Assembly: GCA_013178315.1 (NCBI GenBank)
Contig: JABLWX010000044.1
Location: forward strand, 1 to 54,830
Length of the DNA: 54,830 bases
Source of the DNA: Candidatus Aminicenantota bacterium
GTDB lineage: Bacteria > Acidobacteriota > Aminicenantia > Aminicenantales > Saccharicenantaceae
Reading direction: 5' to 3'
Of this stretch, positions 17,648 through 26,019 are shown piece by piece (the stretch's first letter is position 1; every line of letters begins with the position of its first letter). A program made the position numbers and the translations under genes. The notes below the pieces were generated by a model. That model did no database searches, was not told the DNA's origin, and was given only the letters and a program-made list of their open reading frames with translations.

Positions 17648-17669
17648 GGGGAATGAGTATCGTGTCCCC
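17648..17669 (-). repeat. REP-like palindrome 3 after the metal-transporter-like gene
   Basis: GGGGA (17648-17652) and TCCCC (17665-17669) flank ATGAGTATCGTG. It lies 4 nt downstream of the stop codon at 17674 on the minus strand. No T-run follows, so it is not a simple terminator. Same family as palindromes at 390 and 16885. Confidence 0.6.
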
Positions 17670-17673
17670 CGTC

Positions 17674-18396
17674 TTAAAGGCCGAGGAACTGGACGGCCAG
17701 GCCGGAGATGAGAATCAGGCCACCGGCCAGGGCGTGGGAGTAGCGCTCCAGGACACCGAGACGCACAAAGCTCAGGCCCCAAGCAGACAGGGCAATTATG
17801 ATCAGCATGGTCAGGATGGTGGTCAGCCCGAAGGCCGCGGTCACCAGGATAACCCCGCTGGTTGAATGCTGGGCCGCCGGATACATGACCAGGGGAATCA
17901 GCGGCTCGCAGGGGCCGAAGACAAAGATCAGGAAAAGCACCCAGGGAGTGATGTTCTTCTTGCTGCCGGCCGGCTCGCCCTCTTCGTGGAGGTGAAGGTG
18001 GCCGTCTTCATGGGTGTGGGTATGGACGTGGACTTCTCCGTCCGGGTGGTAATGGACATGCTCGTGCGGCCGGGAGCGATAAGCCTTCCTCAGGCCCCAG
18101 ACCATGTAGGCCAGCCCGAAACCGATCAGCAGCCAGGAGGCGATATTGCCCCGGGCAGATTCAACCTTCTCCAGATGCCCAACGGCCATTCCCAGGGCTA
18201 TCCCCAGAAAGCCCAGCAAAACCGAGCTCAGAACATGTCCCAGCCCGCACAGGAATGAAACCCACAGCGTTTTGCCGAGCTTCCACTGCCTGGCCCGGCT
18301 GATGACAATAAAGGGCAGGTAATGGTCCGGACCAATCAGGGTATGCACAAAGCCCAGGGTGGCCGCCGTCCCGGCCAGGAGCCAGATGTTCTGCAT
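17674..18396 (-). CDS. UreH/RcnA-like metal transporter with His-rich loop
   Basis: 240-aa integral membrane protein of the UreH/HupE-TauE (DsbD_2-like) group, which includes nickel/cobalt carriers. About six TM segments; 'FVHTLIGPDHYLPFIV' near the N-terminus has the HxxxxGPDH-type motif of Ni2+/Co2+ transporters. A central cytosolic or periplasmic loop (about 109-142) is packed with His, for example 'HEHVHYHPDGEVHVHTHTH', and should bind divalent metal. 'VFGPCEPLIPLVMYPA' follows. Start ATG 18396 has GAGAGGAAATTG upstream. Direction (uptake or efflux) and metal are not determined by the sequence. Its neighbours are a tRNA gene and Mut7-C, which give no hint. Confidence 0.75.
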   Translation of the reverse strand: MQNIWLLAGTAATLGFVHTLIGPDHYLPFIVISRARQWKLGKTLWVSFLCGLGHVLSSVLLGFLGIALGMAVGHLEKVESARGNIASWLLIGFGLAYMVWGLRKAYRSRPHEHVHYHPDGEVHVHTHTHEDGHLHLHEEGEPAGSKKNITPWVLFLIFVFGPCEPLIPLVMYPAAQHSTSGVILVTAAFGLTTILTMLIIIALSAWGLSFVRLGVLERYSHALAGGLILISGLAVQFLGL

Positions 18397-18430
18397 CAAT
18401 TTCCTCTCTCAAGAACAGGCTAAAAATAAA

Positions 18431-18506
18431 TGGTGGACGGTAGGGGACTCGAACCCCCGACCTCAGCGTTGCGAACGCCGCGCTCTCCCAGCTGAGCTAA
18501 CCGCCC
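18431..18506 (-). tRNA. tRNA-Ala(CGC), CCA encoded
   Basis: 76-nt cloverleaf on the minus strand. Acceptor GGGCGGT pairs with ACCGTCC (one G-T), D arm GCTCAGCTGGGAGAGC, anticodon stem CGGCG/CGCTG with loop TTCGCAA (anticodon CGC, codon GCG), T arm GGGGGTTCGAGTCCCC, discriminator A, and CCA at 18433-18431. Confidence 0.97.
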
Positions 18507-19063
18507 ACAGACCCGCTAAAATCACCTAAAATTTACCATTAAACGGGCTATTTTTCCACTGCCCCGGACCTAAGCCCATCTGGTTTTTTGGAGTCGTAAG
18601 AACTTTTATCAATCATCTTGACTAACCGCATTATGATTCTGGGGCAAACCTATTTTTATAATTTGATCATTGGCTGTTCCTGAACAATTACTAGCCAGCT
18701 GGAAATAAAGAAAATAGTGAGTTGGGTTATAAGCAAGCTTCATCGAGATTCGTGCGCCCCAAAAACACATGTGGTGATCAAGGCAAGGGCCAGTTAAAAA
18801 ACATTTGAGCTTGCTTTAGAATTTTTCTAAAATTACAGGCTGCCTGGAAGACAGGCGGAGCATGAGAATGTTTACCGTCTGCTCTAATCTGAACAATATT
18901 ATTTGGGGCAATTCTAACTTCAGAGAGTACAGGATCGACCAAAACCAGTCAACCCTGAACACACCTTTAGTAGAAAAAGTGAGCAAGCTATTCCCGGGCA
19001 GCGCGAAAATCATTTCCTGGTCCGAAATAAGAATTGATAAAATTGCTTTTAAGAGGAGTTAAA
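18507..19063. other. Intergenic, 557 bp, no gene recognised
   Basis: AT-richer than the neighbouring genes. A short plus-strand frame at 18862-19062 has no ribosome-binding site and no protein-like composition. The left end must hold the tRNA promoter. The right end carries AAGAGGAG for the next gene. I see no palindrome or repeat of note. Confidence 0.5.
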
Positions 19064-19573
19064 ATGAAAATCAAAAAACAAAAAATCGTGTTTCTGCTGG
19101 TTATATTTTCCCTGTTAACGTCCCTGGCCATGGCCCAGGAAAAAACGAAAGCCAAGACCGGCGAAGAAATGGAAATTGTTGGTCTGGGGTTCGAGAAGAA
19201 ACCGCTTTCCGGGGCAGAAATAATTAAAGCCACTGTAATCCCGGTGAACCCAAACAGCGGATTGGCTTCGCCTAATGAAAAAACCCAGTTCGAGGTCAAG
19301 CTGAAATCCAGAATTTTTACAAACAGCCAGGGGGAGTTCGTTATCGAAATTCCGGACGATAAATTTAATAGAATTCCCGAGGGGGCCGCTTTTGAGCTCA
19401 GGCTTAAAATAAAACCCCCGGAAGGTCATGCGGGAATTTATGCCCGTGATGAAGCTAAAACAAAGCTGAACAAACAGCAGGGGCCAAAATACAATCTGGT
19501 TCTTTTCTGGATCCAGGAATCCACCAGAACGAACAAGGGCACCTTTGCCGTCAGCTCTAAAGCCCAAACTTGA
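19064..19573 (+). CDS. Secreted protein of unknown function
   Basis: 169-aa exported protein that I do not recognise. The ATG at 19064 has AAGAGGAG 7 nt upstream and begins a classic signal peptide (KIKKQK, hydrophobic core, cleavage likely after 'AMA'). An open extension to 19034 is unlikely. The mature part looks like a carboxypeptidase-regulatory-like or transthyretin-like beta domain ('SGAEIIKATVIPVNPNSG', 'GEFVIEIPDDKF', 'FELRLKIKPPEGH'), i.e. an extracellular Ig-like fold. That fold assignment is inference. It stands alone between the tRNA and purM. Confidence 0.7.
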   Translation: MKIKKQKIVFLLVIFSLLTSLAMAQEKTKAKTGEEMEIVGLGFEKKPLSGAEIIKATVIPVNPNSGLASPNEKTQFEVKLKSRIFTNSQGEFVIEIPDDKFNRIPEGAAFELRLKIKPPEGHAGIYARDEAKTKLNKQQGPKYNLVLFWIQESTRTNKGTFAVSSKAQT

Positions 19574-19707
19574 TGGCCGCAGGCCGCAGGAAAAGATGGC
19601 TTTAATCAACGGCACCTAGAAAATTTAACCAATAAGGCTTATCTTGACCTTCTGGAAAATCAGATTTAATTAATAATGTAAAACTATTTCACCACAAACC
19701 ATCATTC

Positions 19708-20709
19708 CTACTCAATTACGACCTCATGGGGACCTTTGACCAGTTCGCCGATGAGGTAGGCTTTCTGGCCGAGCTTCTGGAAGAGCTTGAGGGCAGGCTC
19801 AACATCCTTCGGGCTGACCACCAGGGTCATCCCGATTCCCATGTTAAAGGTGCGGAACATCTCGCGCTCGGCCACCTGGCCCCGGCGTTGTATTTCGTTG
19901 AAGATGGGAAGAACCGGCCAGGTGCCCTTTCTGATGACCACCTGGAGGCCGTCCGGAATGACCCGCGGGATATTGTCATAAAAGCCGCCGCCGGTGATGT
20001 GGGCCATGGCCTTGATTTTTATTTTCTTCAGGGCTTCCAGGATAACCGCGGTGTATATTTTCGTGGGCTTGAGCAGTTCTTTGCCCCACTTGCTCTTAAT
20101 CTCCTCTTCAGAGAAGACCCGGCGGGCCAGCGAGTAGCCGTTGCTGTGCAGGCCGGAAGAAGCCAGCCCGATTACTTTGTCGCCAGCTCTGCAATGCCGG
20201 CCATCGACGATTCTATCGGCATCAACGATGCCCACGCAGAAGCCAGCCAGGTCCCACTTGCCGGGTTCATACAGGCCCGGAAGCTCGGCCGTTTCGCCGC
20301 CGATAAGGGCGCAGTTCGCTTCACGGCAGCCGCGCACAATACCACGGACCACTTCCAACATCTGTTCCTTATCCAGCCGGCCGGTGGCGATGTAATCAAG
20401 GAAAAAGAGCGGTTCGGCTCCCAGTACCACCACGTCGTCCACGTTCATGGCCACCAGGTCTATGCCGATTGTGTCATACTTTTTGAGCAGGTCGGCGACG
20501 ATGAGCTTGGTGCCGACTCCATCGGTGGATGAGACCAGGACCGGTCTTTTCATTCCTTTAAGCCGCGGGGCAAAAAGCCCGCCAAACCCGCCGATCGAAC
20601 CCAAAACTTCCGCCCGCTCGGTCAACTTGATGAGTGGTTTTATCTTTTGAATAAAAGAATCCGCTTCGTCAATATTAACTCCTGCTTTCTTATAGGTAAG
20701 CCCACCCAT
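19708..20709 (-). CDS. purM: Phosphoribosylformylglycinamidine cyclo-ligase (AIR synthetase)
   Basis: Purine biosynthesis step 5: ATP-dependent closure of FGAM to aminoimidazole ribotide; cytosolic dimer. 333 aa. N-terminal 'YKKAGVNIDEAD', ATP/FGAM-binding 'SSTDGVGTKL', 'MNVDDVVVLGAEPLFFLDY', 'GGETAELPG', and C-terminal 'HITGGGFYDNIPRV', all diagnostic. I set the start at ATG 20709 (AAGGAG upstream; matches family length); the frame is open to 20802 but that extension has no site. It stands apart from other purine genes in this window. Confidence 0.97.
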   Translation of the reverse strand: MGGLTYKKAGVNIDEADSFIQKIKPLIKLTERAEVLGSIGGFGGLFAPRLKGMKRPVLVSSTDGVGTKLIVADLLKKYDTIGIDLVAMNVDDVVVLGAEPLFFLDYIATGRLDKEQMLEVVRGIVRGCREANCALIGGETAELPGLYEPGKWDLAGFCVGIVDADRIVDGRHCRAGDKVIGLASSGLHSNGYSLARRVFSEEEIKSKWGKELLKPTKIYTAVILEALKKIKIKAMAHITGGGFYDNIPRVIPDGLQVVIRKGTWPVLPIFNEIQRRGQVAEREMFRTFNMGIGMTLVVSPKDVEPALKLFQKLGQKAYLIGELVKGPHEVVIE

Positions 20710-21064
20710 GTTGCTCTCCTTTCTTATAGTTAGCCTTACTACCTGCTTAAAATTACCATCCCCGCCAGGCCAAGTCAAACCCGAATACCATGTATTAACC
20801 AAGGGCCGGATACCAGTTTATCACCTGAGAACTGATTCCCACTAAACAGCGAAAATATCTGATATAAGATTCTTGATACCTGAAACCTGATAAAGAATAT
20901 ATAACCAATCAAAATTGTTACCCCAAAAAGCGTTCCGACGCTATTCTCTCACTCTTATCATGAACGGGTCGGATTAATACTTACACTCCAGCTAAGCCAA
21001 GCTGCAGGAAGGTCAGCACTCGGGAATAATCCACGGGCGACTCGATAAATTATTAACCGCCCTC
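20710..21064. other. Intergenic, 355 bp, carries 82 bp shared with the second copy
   Basis: Contains no gene. Bases 20857-20938 match 26724-26805 closely and are the outer end of repeat A. The piece at 20939-21290 is what copy B lacks. Confidence 0.8.
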
Positions 21065-22953
21065 TCACTTCAATTCATACCACTCTTGTAGTTTTTCGCC
21101 CAGGTGAATGAGATGCATATGTTCTTCAATAGTCAGTTTTTGAAACGGACCGGCTGACACAAGGTAAATGATTTTCATTTTAGAGTCGCAGACCTCACCG
21201 CCGGCCATTATGGCGAATTCATATTGCTGGGCATATTCATATACCTGGCCCCAGGAGTCGGCGTAGAGAAGGGAGACCTGATAATACCTGTATTTGAAAT
21301 CCTTCAATGGTTCAATATCGACACCCTGCGATTTCCAGTTAGCAATGCACAGGTCTCGTCCCTGCGCTGTGTATTCCTCGAGGAACCAGACGGTTATGAT
21401 TTTCTTGTCCACATCATGCTTTACGTAATGCGAATTGAAATAAAAACGGACGATATCCCCGCTGTCATTCCAGATTCTATCCACCTCGACGAAATTTCCG
21501 ATCCCTTCGTTCATGTGCTGCTCAAGCATTCCGACTGTCGGGAAACCAGGGGGTGTGGCCCGGGGAATCTCCTGTTGAGCACCCACCCCGCCTGAAAGGC
21601 CGGTTAATAATAGAACCGCACCAAGCACCAGGACCAGGAATTCTTTTTTCATTTCTATGCCTCCATCGCCCGCGTCATGGCCGGCTGCCCTGCCGACAAT
21701 TACTTTACCTTAGCCTCAAGCCGGACCCGGGCCATCCTCTCTATTTGAGGATTTCGGGATTAAGTCTTCGTGGCAGACTCTAACACAGCCCCTCAATAAT
21801 TCATAGCAATTTGTCGGGAGTTTGGGTATTCCAGGCCGGTTCCAGAAAAAATTAGCCTTATCCTGAGGGATCGTGAGCCTGTTATCCGCGCTTCACTTCC
21901 ATTCCATGGTGTAGCGTTTGACATGAAGGAGGCCTTCAGCGTCTTCTTCGATTGTATACAGCTTGCCGGCCTTTATCCGCCGGGCCACGGCTGGAAGAAA
22001 AACCCTGGCCACATAGCGGCCCTCGGTGTCAAAAACGTCGTAGAGAACATCTTTCCCCTTTTGCTCTTTCACAAACGGCCTGACAAAAAGCCAGCCCCGG
22101 TCATCCAGGATAAAATCCTGCACCGGCGGGAAATGCTGGGGCCACTCCACCTTCATATCCGCTGAAGGCCCCTGGTCGCCCCACAGTTCTTTCGCTCTTT
22201 TATCCCGGTCTTGCTGGGTGAGAATTTCCGGGTCATTCTTCTTAATGATCCTTCGGACAGTCTTTCCTTCCCGATTAACCACCTTAAATTCATACTCAGT
22301 GGTGATTCCCCAGACGACATCTCCTTCCGGAGTCAGGTCAAAATTAAGGCGGGGAAAATAGGGGTTAAAAACCTCGTTTCGGGCAATAGGAATACCGGCA
22401 ATAGTATGAAGTGGTTCCAGCTCAGCATTAAAGCGGACCAGCTCGGTCCTGGGTTCCTGGTCCATCACTGTGTGGCTACCAACAATATTCCCGCCGGTGT
22501 CCATCTTGGCCTGCATAAGCATCCACATCTTACCGGCGGACAGGTTCCTGACAAACTGCCCATCAAGTCCGAGAAGGCTCACCCGCCGCAGAGCAGGGTC
22601 AGTAACCATGATATTTTGCTGCGGGGTAATCTGGAAGTAAACCGGGCTCTGGAACTCCCCCGGTCCCTGACCGTGTCGGCCGAGAGACCTGATAAACTGC
22701 CCCTGCGGGTCAAAGACCTTGATCTGCGCTGCCTTCCGGTCAAGGACATAAATGTTGCCGGAATCGTCAGCATCAACAGCAACAGGCATGGCCAGCATGG
22801 CCTCTTCGCTCGACCCTTTGACCCCAAGCACCAGGTCCTCTGTTGTGGATAAGGTGGTCTTCAGTCCGCTGGGCGGCGCCGGATTCCTGGGATTGTAAAC
22901 CACAGAAATGCCTTCTCTTGTTCTAATCTCTATATTATCGGCTTTCTTACAGG
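20857..22953 (-). repeat. Direct duplication, copy A
   Basis: Holds a secreted-protein gene and a beta-propeller gene that are repeated at 26724-28516 in the same orientation. Identity is high in the genes and the outer flank, lower in the 240 bp between the genes. Homology stops at 22953, where AT-rich island DNA begins. Confidence 0.9.
21065..21652 (-). CDS. Secreted protein of unknown function, copy A (full length)
   Basis: 195-aa exported protein, family not recognised. Signal peptide at about 1-25 ('VLVLGAVLLLTGLSGGVGA') followed by mature start 'QQEIPRATPPGFPTVGMLEQHMNEG'-like; aromatic, Asp-rich sequence after it ('DRIWNDSG', 'VWFLEEYTAQG') suggests a soluble periplasmic or surface domain. 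A single Cys pair (about residues 101 and 154) could be bridged. GGAGG precedes the ATG. It lies 240 bp downstream of a beta-propeller gene, and the same pair recurs at 26.8-28.6 kb, so the two probably work together. Copy B keeps only the first half, which makes this the functional copy. Confidence 0.75.
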   Translation of the reverse strand: MKKEFLVLVLGAVLLLTGLSGGVGAQQEIPRATPPGFPTVGMLEQHMNEGIGNFVEVDRIWNDSGDIVRFYFNSHYVKHDVDKKIITVWFLEEYTAQGRDLCIANWKSQGVDIEPLKDFKYRYYQVSLLYADSWGQVYEYAQQYEFAIMAGGEVCDSKMKIIYLVSAGPFQKLTIEEHMHLIHLGEKLQEWYELK

Positions 22954-22960
22954 CAGGAGA
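21893..22960 (-). pseudogene. 6-bladed beta-propeller lipoprotein, copy A, lacking its signal peptide
   Basis: NHL/6-bladed beta-propeller family, nearly the same as the intact gene at 27456-28586. The homologous frame is open from 22960 ('SPACKKADNIEIRT', including the Cys of the lipobox region) but a TAA stands at 22963-22961. No ATG with a ribosome-binding site lies upstream of the propeller; the first usable start is a GTG at 22903. The signal peptide seen in copy B has been replaced by AT-rich island sequence. Blades carry 'GNIYVLDRKAAQIKVFDPQGQFI' type strands (trimmed: GNIYVLDRK). Probably not exported, therefore likely non-functional. Confidence 0.8.
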
Positions 22961-23128
22961 TTAAAAAAAAAATATAAAATGATCAATTTTATTAAGCATA
23001 TTTTGCCGAAAAGATAAATATCCAATTTCGACTCTTTTCGTATAGCGGTTATTGCCGAAAAAAATTATTTTTATTTATTATATACTTTTTTTATTTCAAT
23101 TGAAATTAATGGCTTATACGCTCTATTG

Positions 23129-23147
23129 ATATCCCGTTTTGGGATAT
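23129..23147 (+). promoter_or_regulatory. Palindrome ahead of the HTH gene, candidate controller operator
   Basis: Perfect 7-bp arms ATATCCC and GGGATAT around GTTTT, 28 bp upstream of the HTH ATG. Position suits autoregulation by a C-protein-like controller. Two copies of TGCCGAAAA also occur upstream (about 23003 and 23053). A weak hairpin terminator is an alternative, since T's follow. Confidence 0.45.
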
Positions 23148-23175
23148 TTTTCTTGAAAATATATAATCATTAAAA

Positions 23176-23397
23176 ATGAAAAAATCCATTTATACTAAAA
23201 AATATAGACTTATCCTCCAAAAACTAACCAGAGCAAGAAAAGAATTAGGATATACTCAAGAAGATGTTGCTAAGTTATTGGATAAACACCAATCCTATAT
23301 ATCAAAGATCGAAAAAGGTGAAAGAAGGCTTGATATTATTGAATTAATGGAATTTGCAAACATCTATAAGAAATCAATCAACTATTTTATTGACTAA
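23176..23397 (+). CDS. XRE-family HTH protein, likely controller (C) protein
   Basis: 73-aa DNA-binding protein consisting of one lambda-repressor-like HTH: 'RKELGYTQEDVAKLLDKHQSYISKIEKGERRLDI' (trimmed core: GYTQEDVAKLLD and SYISKIEKGERR). Size and position, 15 bp ahead of the nuclease gene on the same strand, match C proteins that delay nuclease expression until the methyltransferase has modified the host. The palindrome at 23129 could be its site. No Shine-Dalgarno is evident, as in leaderless C-protein mRNAs. Confidence 0.8.
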   Translation: MKKSIYTKKYRLILQKLTRARKELGYTQEDVAKLLDKHQSYISKIEKGERRLDIIELMEFANIYKKSINYFID

Positions 23398-23412
23398 AAC
23401 ACTTTTAATACA

Positions 23413-24399
23413 ATGGGCAAGCATGAAAGAAAATTAATACAGGAAGCTGAATTAATATTAATAAAATTCTTAAATAATGATTATATAAATGATCAAGAGC
23501 GCCAAAATCCCTGGTTTCACCATTCGCGTCTTATTAGTAAATGTATAAAAAAAGATTTTCGCAATTTGAAAAACATAGGCCATCTTGGAAATAAATATGA
23601 TAAAGTAGGTGACATATTTATTAGTGATGGAGTAGACAAATATTATATTGAACTTAAGATGAGTAAAAATCCCAGTGGTTTTGGCACAAAAGCTAACATT
23701 TCTCAAGATGCCCTTACAGACCTGGGTCTATTCGAAAAGAATACAAAAAGCTGGAGCATGTTTAGATCAGAATATAATCATGATGAAAAGATAATAAATA
23801 TCTTAGATCAATATCGTAACTATCCATGTAGAATAAAAGAGAATCAAGCCTTAAAAAATAGAAACAAAATAAAAGAATGTAAAGCCAGATATTTAAGAGA
23901 TAAGGCAAATAATGGCGATAAAAATGCTCATATGATATTAAATGAAGTACATGATTTTGACAAAAGCATAAAAATTAAATACTTGAATTACTTAAGTTGC
24001 CAACAGCAAAATTATGAATTAATCAAAAAGTTTTATATCCTTATCATGCTGGGTATTCATAAGATTAAAATAATGAAAGCTTTAATGGAAAAAAATGATT
24101 TATTAAACAACATAGGAAACTTAATTATCTATTACGCTTGTGGCGAATACCCGAACATAGAAGTATTGAAAGAAAATGTGATAGAAAAGGTTCGAATCAA
24201 TTTGGGGAATTTTGCTACATTTAGGATAAATTTTATTCCCAATGTCACATATTGCCAATTGGTAGGTACCTTAAATAATAAGATCACTCCATTATTAAAT
24301 ATTGTTTTACATTGGAAGAATGTATCACAAGGTATAAAAACCCCTTGTTTAAATATTTTTGATTTAACTCATAATTATCTATATTCTGACAGGCAGTAA
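23413..24399 (+). CDS. Putative type II restriction endonuclease
   Basis: 328 aa, Lys/Asn/Ile-rich. No family I can name, but residues 64-84 show a PD-(D/E)xK-like centre: 'VGDIFI' with Asp67, then 'YYIELKMSK' with Glu80 and Lys82. This spacing is typical for restriction nucleases. An upstream HTH controller and the overlapping convergent methyltransferase support the call. The last 21 bp overlap the 3' end of the methyltransferase gene. Recognition sequence is unknown. The gene has no clear ribosome-binding site, which may keep expression low. Confidence 0.7.
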   Translation: MGKHERKLIQEAELILIKFLNNDYINDQERQNPWFHHSRLISKCIKKDFRNLKNIGHLGNKYDKVGDIFISDGVDKYYIELKMSKNPSGFGTKANISQDALTDLGLFEKNTKSWSMFRSEYNHDEKIINILDQYRNYPCRIKENQALKNRNKIKECKARYLRDKANNGDKNAHMILNEVHDFDKSIKIKYLNYLSCQQQNYELIKKFYILIMLGIHKIKIMKALMEKNDLLNNIGNLIIYYACGEYPNIEVLKENVIEKVRINLGNFATFRINFIPNVTYCQLVGTLNNKITPLLNIVLHWKNVSQGIKTPCLNIFDLTHNYLYSDRQ

Positions 24400-25635
24400 T
24401 TTTTCTAGTTCGTTCTTAGAAACTTGAGTATTGCCTGTAATGCATCTAATAATATTCATGCTTTCTTCCGAAATTATTTGTTGAATTATATTTTTTAATA
24501 AATTAACAGAATCTTTATAATAAGAGCTGCTATTAAATAAGAAAGAATCTCTGTTCTTCGGGGGGAAGATGACATTAACATGATTTTCTGCAACGAACTT
24601 CATCCCTGGGGGAATTAATGCTGCCTTCAACTTCGATGCTTTTACTGAACCTGTTATTCTATTTACAACAATGGCAGGTCCTTTATCATAATTATTGATT
24701 TTAACATACTGAGGTTTTGAATCTTTGTTAAGAACCGGAAATATAAGTTCACCATTGCCTATATTATGTGCCCAGATTAATGGGATTCCTTCGCTGGGGT
24801 TATTAGTCAATAGATGCTTATTTTGGTTCCATACCAATCTTCCTGTCTTGACGATAAATCCTAAATCAGATAAGGTTTCCTTATCATCAAATGATTTCTT
24901 TATATAATCTGCATCTTCGCTGAATATTAAAATTCCATTCTTTTTAAAAATATAATTTCCTTGATTTCTTCCTTTTTTTAAAATCAATAGCATGGTTGAT
25001 TGAAGTGCACCATGGAAGACCATGGCATCTTCTATAATATGAAGATATTCGATGTTTGACTGATCTGATATATATTTTCTCAAATTAAGGAAATATGCTC
25101 CGTTATTCATTGAAGATGGTACAACAAATGCTAAATAACCACCTGGCTTCAGCCATTTTATACCCTGATATATAAATAGACTAAATATATTAGTTCTCCC
25201 GTTAATGACAAGACCAAATTTATTTCTCAATTCCTTAGATGGCTTAAATTCGTAATAAGGAGGATTACCAATAACAAAATCAAATTGATTATATGTTTCA
25301 TCCAGCAAAGAATCTCTTTGAACTATTTTTGCCTCAGGTACTATCTTGACTGCAATGTCTACCAATTTCTTATCAATTTCCCAGCCAAAAAGATCGGGGT
25401 TACTAAAGTATTCTTTAGCAGTAAAAAGAAATTCTCCTGTGCCACAAGCCGGATCTAGTATTCTTGGGTTTTCAATATCATTAGGTAACCTCTTTATCAA
25501 AGCTTCTCTTATGGACTTTGGAGTAAAATATTGCCCTAATGATTTCCTATAATCTAACCCTGTTTTTTGTATATATTTTACGGTCTCTTCATGATATTGA
25601 GTTAAGTCAACTGACAATTTTTTGTTCGTCCGCAT
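24379..25635 (-). CDS. N6-adenine DNA methyltransferase (gamma class, TaqI/Eco57I-like)
   Basis: 418-aa DNA methyltransferase that would protect host sites. Motif X/upstream 'GQYFTP' (34-39), SAM-binding motif I 'DPACGTG' (61-67), acidic motif II around 'FGWEID', and catalytic motif IV 'GNPPYYE' (123-129). This order is that of gamma-class N6A enzymes. The C-terminal half is a target-recognition domain. It converges on the nuclease gene with a 21-bp overlap. Convergent rather than co-directional order means the two are under separate promoters. AT-rich codon use differs from the chromosome. Confidence 0.92.
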   Translation of the reverse strand: MRTNKKLSVDLTQYHEETVKYIQKTGLDYRKSLGQYFTPKSIREALIKRLPNDIENPRILDPACGTGEFLFTAKEYFSNPDLFGWEIDKKLVDIAVKIVPEAKIVQRDSLLDETYNQFDFVIGNPPYYEFKPSKELRNKFGLVINGRTNIFSLFIYQGIKWLKPGGYLAFVVPSSMNNGAYFLNLRKYISDQSNIEYLHIIEDAMVFHGALQSTMLLILKKGRNQGNYIFKKNGILIFSEDADYIKKSFDDKETLSDLGFIVKTGRLVWNQNKHLLTNNPSEGIPLIWAHNIGNGELIFPVLNKDSKPQYVKINNYDKGPAIVVNRITGSVKASKLKAALIPPGMKFVAENHVNVIFPPKNRDSFLFNSSSYYKDSVNLLKNIIQQIISEESMNIIRCITGNTQVSKNELEKLLPVRI

Positions 25636-26019
25636 ATTTTTAAATCTTTATTTTATAATTATAACAAAAATTATGCCTGATGTCCTACGCTCAGATGAAT
25701 AAAAGACGATTTCAAAACCTTTTATTTCTCATAATTGATATATTTATCTTATCTTTTTTTATTTTGATAAAATTTATCACTGGACAGAGCTGGTGTAGGA
25801 AATTGTTCGCATGTATGAAAGCGCCTAGTCAATTTGATTGAGGAGAGCGAGCCGTCGTAATATCTACTTTAAGAAACAACAAGCTTAAGAGAGGAGGTTT
25901 TTACTTACGATGGCTCAGGCTGCCAACTGAGGCTTAAAATGGAGAGAGCACAATGGACAAATCGCGAACAAAACTTGACATGGCCGTGTACAGAAAAAAA
26001 GATAGCTTAAGCTTTTTAG
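25636..26019. other. 384-bp junction between island and IS91 remnant; no gene recognised
   Basis: AT-rich to about 25790, then more balanced. Contains a strong-looking GAGAGGAGG near 25890-25900 followed by ATG at 25910 that meets a stop at once, so no protein. A minus-strand frame at 25915-26475 is the shadow of the transposase. Possibly the left part of the decayed element. Confidence 0.5.

Larger units (their letters stand above)
22954..25790. mobile_element. AT-rich restriction-modification island
   Basis: Base composition and codon use change abruptly at 22953: the island is dominated by A/T, with Lys/Ile/Asn-rich proteins, while both flanks are GC-rich. It holds an HTH controller, a nuclease and a DNA methyltransferase. 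The right edge is blurred; GC-rich sequence returns by about 25790. The decayed IS91-family transposase lies next to it. The first 222 bp are non-coding with a palindrome at 23129. Confidence 0.8.

Noticed and set aside
18862-19062. 66-codon plus-strand frame in the gap after the tRNA
   Set aside because: No ribosome-binding site or recognisable protein features; AT-rich intergenic sequence.
23129-23147. Palindrome ahead of the HTH gene as a terminator
   Set aside because: No gene ends upstream on the plus strand, and the position 28 bp ahead of the controller favours an operator; kept as a low-confidence regulatory site.
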